Shown here piece after piece: positions 59,640 through 64,000 of a stretch of 64,000 nucleotides of DNA. The first letter of the stretch is position 1; each line of letters begins with the position of its first letter. The position numbers and the translations under genes were made by a program. Location of the stretch: assembly GCA_050084985.1 (NCBI GenBank), contig JBITNC010000002.1:39556001-39620000 (forward strand). The letters are read 5' to 3'. Below the pieces are notes generated by a model. It ran no database searches. It saw only the letters and a list, made by a program, of their open reading frames with translations, and was not told where the DNA came from. The DNA is from Nageia nagi (taxonomy: Eukaryota > Pinophyta).

Positions 59640-60088
59640 AGGTAAATAGATGACGAGTATAGATAGGAGATTGTTAACCTCTGAATTTACAAATTGGTAT
59701 AGAGATTAAGTGAATAGTTCATTTCAATTCATTATTTTGTCATTTCTGAGTATGTTCATAGACTGAAGATTACATAGTCGTAAGCTAGCTTGTTAGTTTT
59801 GCATTATTCACTTATTTGTGTGTAAGCATCGACTTACTATCAGAATGTTTGTTGCTTTGTCATTTATGTAAGTGCAATGAATTTTTAACATTTCAAATTA
59901 CAATCCTCCATTGTTGAATGATTTCTGATGAGATTCAGTAGCAAAAGAAACACATACAAAGCCGATGACCAATATTTTCAAATGGATTAAGCCAGAAACT
60001 AAATAAAAACAAACCAACAGTAAAGCGCCTAAGAGAACGCCAGAGTTTTTGGCGCACAAAAGAGTAATTGCAACGAAAACTCTCTTTG
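59640..60088. other. 3' flank of the 60-kb exon
   Basis: Likely 3' untranslated region and downstream DNA. The part 59,975-60,088 is shared with 1-114. Confidence 0.5.
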
Positions 60089-60776
60089 TTATTTCAATTT
60101 CGTTGGTCCTGAATGCAAAGCTAACATTCCATTGATAAACTGTTTTCTGGCATGCCTGTATTTTTCAAGAAGAAATTCAAAACCTTTGAATGTTTCCTGA
60201 AAATTTACTTCATTAGAAAACCTTAATTTAACTTGTGAGAAAACCCTTTCACAGTCCAATACATTCAGTTGGTCTGGTTGAAATATCTTTCTCAAGTGTT
60301 CAGAAGGATCAGTCCATCCATGTGGATTGTTTGAGTTAGTATCTTCCGGAGATAGGTGCCGAAGCCACTTCATCCACGGAAATATATCACAACAATCCAA
60401 ATTGCTCGCATTAACCTCTACAAGTTTATATGCATCTGCAAATTTGCATTGGCTTCTTACCATGCCTATTAAATTAGAGAAATATTCCTCTGAAGACAAC
60501 TCCTGATGATGTCCTGGTGAACCAGTATTACAGCTCATATCTAATCCAATTTCTACCTCCTCATCTTTGTTGCTTCTGTCATAGTGCCAGCCAGGTGCTG
60601 CAACCGTACATGCCTTTCGTAAAAGACTGCAGGAATCTCCCAAGGTTCTGATTGCAATGTGTAGCATTTGCACAGCAAGGAAGAATTTTTTCTCAGAATT
60701 ATAGATGCGTTTAATATCCTCCAATTTCTGGTATTTTTCCCAGCAGTGCAGAGCAATGTGAATGATACCTTCCCAC
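60089..60776 (-). CDS. Terminal exon of an unrecognised plant protein
   Basis: An open frame of 229 codons ends with TAA at 60,091-60,089. Reading leftward, it starts after a good splice acceptor (GTGTAG|GTGGGAAGG) at 60,777/60,776, so the upstream ATG at 60,784 is probably intronic. The protein is rich in helix-forming residues, with WEGIIHIALHCWEKYQKLED, AVQMLHIAIRTLGDSCSLLR, an acidic linker (NKDEEVEIG), DIFPWMKWLRHLSPEDTN and a C-terminal VFSQVKLRFSNEVNFQET / LLEKYRHARKQF segment. There are no membrane segments or known catalytic motifs. No further exon is evident up to 64,000, so upstream introns may be long, or the exon is an isolated relic. A partial copy lies at 1-207. Confidence 0.65.
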
Positions 60777-61560
60777 CTACACAATCAATGATAAAGAACT
60801 AAAATATCAGCAAACTAAGAGCAGCATCCAGCAGTTTACTTTTCACTCAATATCTACATTTGACAGAATATAATACACGGTTCTCATCCTGAAACAATTT
60901 CTTTGTTTAATTGGAAGTTAGAGGCACAGAAGAAACTCGCAAACTTCAGGAAGCTTTACATTTATTAAACGTAATAACCAAATAAAAAGACAAAACACTA
61001 GAGAAAGTTCTTTTGAAAGTTGAATTTATAAATTAAAATATGAGACTACAACGCATTATGCATGTACATTCCGAATCTTTATTTACATGGAGACTTAGGT
61101 TTAGTACATAATCATAAGAAGTGTGATTTCAATTGTTGGAAATTGATTTGAGTTGACTTGCAAAATTTGACTCCATCAATAATTTCTGGTTAGATCTGAT
61201 GAAACATGATTGTCCTGATGAAATAAATGTGGCTGCATTTCAGGTGAAGCATGGATCCACTGACGAAACTTTTCATTTTGTGCATGTGCAATTCCGGAAT
61301 GTCTAAACCCTAGGTGTATGAGCTAAAACACCTAGAGTGTTCTAATGAAACACTGGTGCGTTTTATCAGTTGTCTTTTTTTGTCTTAGGCATTACAATTT
61401 TGCTTGGTTTTGTAACTGTATGTCTTAGACTTTTCATTTCATATTCTAGATCAATTCTTCTTCATCCGGATTGTACAGTGTAGTTTTCATTCTTGTTGGG
61501 ATGGTTATGTTGGGTCCACAACACACCCCAAGATGCAGCATGTTGGGAACCCATTTTCAA
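60777..61560. other. Intron or upstream flank of the 60-kb exon
   Basis: No ORF of note. Mixed-composition DNA with no recognisable repeat. Confidence 0.4.
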
Positions 61561-64000
61561 AAATCTGGCGATCCAGGATGGAAATGGCTCATGAGTTGAG
61601 ATGGTCCAGATGGCTTAAGAGATGATTCTAAGGCATTCTCAAGAAATGTTATCATGGATGATATGAGGCAGTTATTCAACGAAGGCTCACAAGAGAATTC
61701 AAGATGTTCAGGCACCAGACCAAAGCTTGTCCAAAAGGATCAAGTCACCAATTAGATGCCTCCAGTGATGAATAGATAGTGCAACTTCATGGTAATTGAC
61801 AAGTTTGATGACACAGGGTGATGGGGAGTCCAGATTGAGACACATTTAGGCTTGGAACTTTTCAGTTCCGGCCAAGGATGCTCCCTAGAGGACAAAATGA
61901 ATGAATAGAGGCCTCCAAGGAGTGTGGAATTGATCTTACACATAGAAAAATGAGATTTTTCCAAACAAATTGGAACAAAAATGTAAGCATACCCTCTTGA
62001 AGCCCTTACAAAATGACTAGGGTTTAATCTTGGAAAATTCGAAAAATAAGCAAAATTATGACTAGGCAAGTTAGGCGCACATTTTCAAGGTTTTCTACAT
62101 TTTCTCAAGCTTGGAAAAACTTGGAAAACCAGCGCCTGCAAAAAGGGAGGCCTAAATTTGCTCAAAATTGAAAATTTCAAGCATGGGATTGTGCACAATT
62201 GGATTCTACATCAAATTGGTCTTTCAAGCATTCCAATTGGGCAAGTATTTCACCTCCCAATCAAGAAAATACCTCCCTACAGAGAAAAAATAGAAAAGAG
62301 GAATTAAGGACAGCCAATGAAAATCCACCAAAATTTCTCAAAATTTAGATTTGCAATTTGAAGACATTAGTGTGAGGAGAAGACAAATCTAAGCACATGG
62401 ACCTTGAAAAAATTGAAAAAAAAGGTAAAATTGTGCTCATGGGAGGTAGGCGCATGTTTTCTAAGTTTACTAACTTTTATCAAGCAATAGAAAAACTTGA
62501 AAACCTGCACCTAGGATTTGGAGGATCTAATTTGACTCAAATTCAAAATTTTCAAGCATAAGAGCATGAATTATTCAATTCCATACAAGATTGGTCTTTG
62601 GAATTTTGGGAAAGGATGAATTTTGCTCCTTCAAAATCATGAAAACTTGGAGAGCCAATAGGAATGCTCCAAAAACTTTCTCAAATTTCCAAATTTGCAA
62701 ATCCAAAATCCAAGACATGGGTGTTGAGAGAATCACAAAGTTGAGCGATTTGGCTCTTGGAATCATTGAAAGAACATCAAAAATGCCCCACTAAATGGTA
62801 GGCGCAGGTTTATTGTGTTTTCTAGACATTGCCAAGCATTCCAATACTTTGAAAACCTGCGCCTAGCATTTTAGGGGCCCAAAATTTATCAAAAGTGAAA
62901 TTTTTTCAGTCTTATGGGGTAGATGGTGCAATTCTACACCATTTTGGTCTTGAAATGTGCAATTTGGATGAGACCAACTCCCTCAAATCATGGAGTTGTC
63001 CTCCAAAATGAGGAAAAATAGAAAACTCCAAATGAGCAAACCCTTTCTTTTTTTCCCAAAATTGAGTTTTTTTAGATGCAAAATCTAAAACATGGGTATT
63101 GAGGGGCAAAATGCACCAAATCTCTTCCTCCCATGGCTAGACACTGATTTTCCATTTTTTCTATGCCTTGGCCAAGTTCTCAATGTTGGAAATGAAGAAT
63201 AAACCCTAAAGGAGCAAAAGGGGAGCAAGGAGGATCAATATGGTGGTGACATGTGGCATAATTTGCCCTAAAAGTCTATAGATACACCATCATCCCCCCA
63301 TTCTCCTCACACAATTCATTTTCATCCACCAAAAGCAAATTTTTGAAGAATTTGAGAGCCAAAACAAGGAAGGAAAGGCAACATCCAGCTTTGAAGGATT
63401 AAAGCTCAAAACCATACCCAAACACCCTAGCACCACCAAACCTCAAGATCCAAAGGTATTTCATCACCTTTACTTATGTTCGTCAAGAATTTTTGAAGAT
63501 TTATCCTCCAAAACCTCATTTTTGGAGATCCCAAACACTTGAAAATTTAGTTTTTTTAGAATTCAAAATTGCATAGAGATTTGGACACCCTTTTCCCTTG
63601 GGATCATCTTTAGTTTCCACCAAAATTATGAAAAAAACAGAAAAAAAATATTCAAGATCCAAGATTTAAGGCCCAAAATACAAAAAAAATCAAAAAAATT
63701 ATAAAAAATCCAGGAAAAATTCAAAAACTCTCTAAAATTAGTTTTTCAAGTCACAATTGACCGTTTCAAATGTTGAAACACCTTCCCCACTCATTTCCCA
63801 TCTACCCAAGGTGTTAAAAACCCATTCCAGCATCATTTAGTGACATTGCCAAATATACCCTCTCTTTTCTTTGCATTTTTATGACAGGTCAGTCTTTTTT
63901 CCACCAGCCTTCATTTTTCCTCTAAAATTATGAAAAATCCTCCGAAAATCCCAAATTTTACGAAATTTGTTTCCAAGGCACGATTCCCTCTGAGTTGATT
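61561..64000. repeat. Repetitive region with ~350-bp tandem units
   Basis: Units begin AGGCGCA at 62,073, 62,448 and 62,800 (periods 375 and 352). Each is followed about 40-55 bp later by the inverted arm (GCGCCT, TGCACCT, TGCGCCT), then by TTGGTCTT and an AATTTGCAA-type stretch. In unit 3 the arms AGGCGCAGGTTT (62,800-62,811) and AAACCTGCGCCT (62,853-62,864) are perfect. A TATAGATA at 63,277 lies near a CCCCCCATTCTCC tract, then a long region of AAAATTC words. It may be the 5' end of an LTR element extending beyond the window. Confidence 0.6.
63277..63284 (+). promoter_or_regulatory. Candidate TATA box
   Basis: TATAGATA followed by CACCATCATCCCCCC and a pyrimidine-rich stretch, then a possible splice donor (AAAG|GTATTT near 63,456). 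It resembles an LTR or gene promoter but there is no ORF to confirm it. Confidence 0.3.

Overview
This window is nuclear DNA from a seed plant with a large, repeat-laden, AT-rich genome. The evidence is one spliced plant-type gene with GT-AG introns, abundant Ty1/copia and Ty3/gypsy (Tat-type) LTR retrotransposons, L1-like and RTE-like LINEs, and tRNA-derived SINE-like pieces. The low gene density and deep decay of most elements would suit a gymnosperm, but I cannot name the species from sequence alone.

Layout. 1-207 is a decayed copy of the end of a gene that recurs at 60 kb. 208-9.2 kb is AT-rich and nearly featureless except for a TTAGTCA-rich block (2.5-3.3 kb), its relative at 7.2-7.4 kb, and a small acidic ORF (8.45-8.8 kb, minus). 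9.26-14.64 kb is a dead L1-like LINE. 15.6-20.15 kb and 31.07-33.31 kb are two diverged copies of one genomic segment; copy A carries a 2.75-kb insertion and copy B a SINE-like insertion. Between them sits a structurally complete Ty1/copia element (20,673-29,935) with two 472-bp LTRs, PBS, PPT, and a broken gag-pol. Its 3' untranslated part holds seven tandem RNA-hairpin units whose stems show compensatory base changes.

35.2-37.7 kb holds the only gene I can reconstruct in full: a ten-exon secreted serine carboxypeptidase of family S28 (522 aa, catalytic triad present). After it come SINE-like pieces, a copia 3' remnant with a putative LTR (39.7-41.7 kb), and a decayed Tat-lineage gypsy element (42.6-48.6 kb) split by a ~1.86-kb insertion. 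50.8-57.8 kb is a graveyard of L1-like and RTE-like LINE pieces on both strands. 60,089-60,776 (minus) is the apparent last exon of a plant protein I do not recognise. 62.0-63.2 kb is a tandem array of ~350-bp units with inverted-repeat arms.

Most of the window is retroelement debris and does not form a pathway. The strongest candidate for something undescribed is the covarying hairpin array in the copia element, together with other stem-loops in its unusually long 5' leader.
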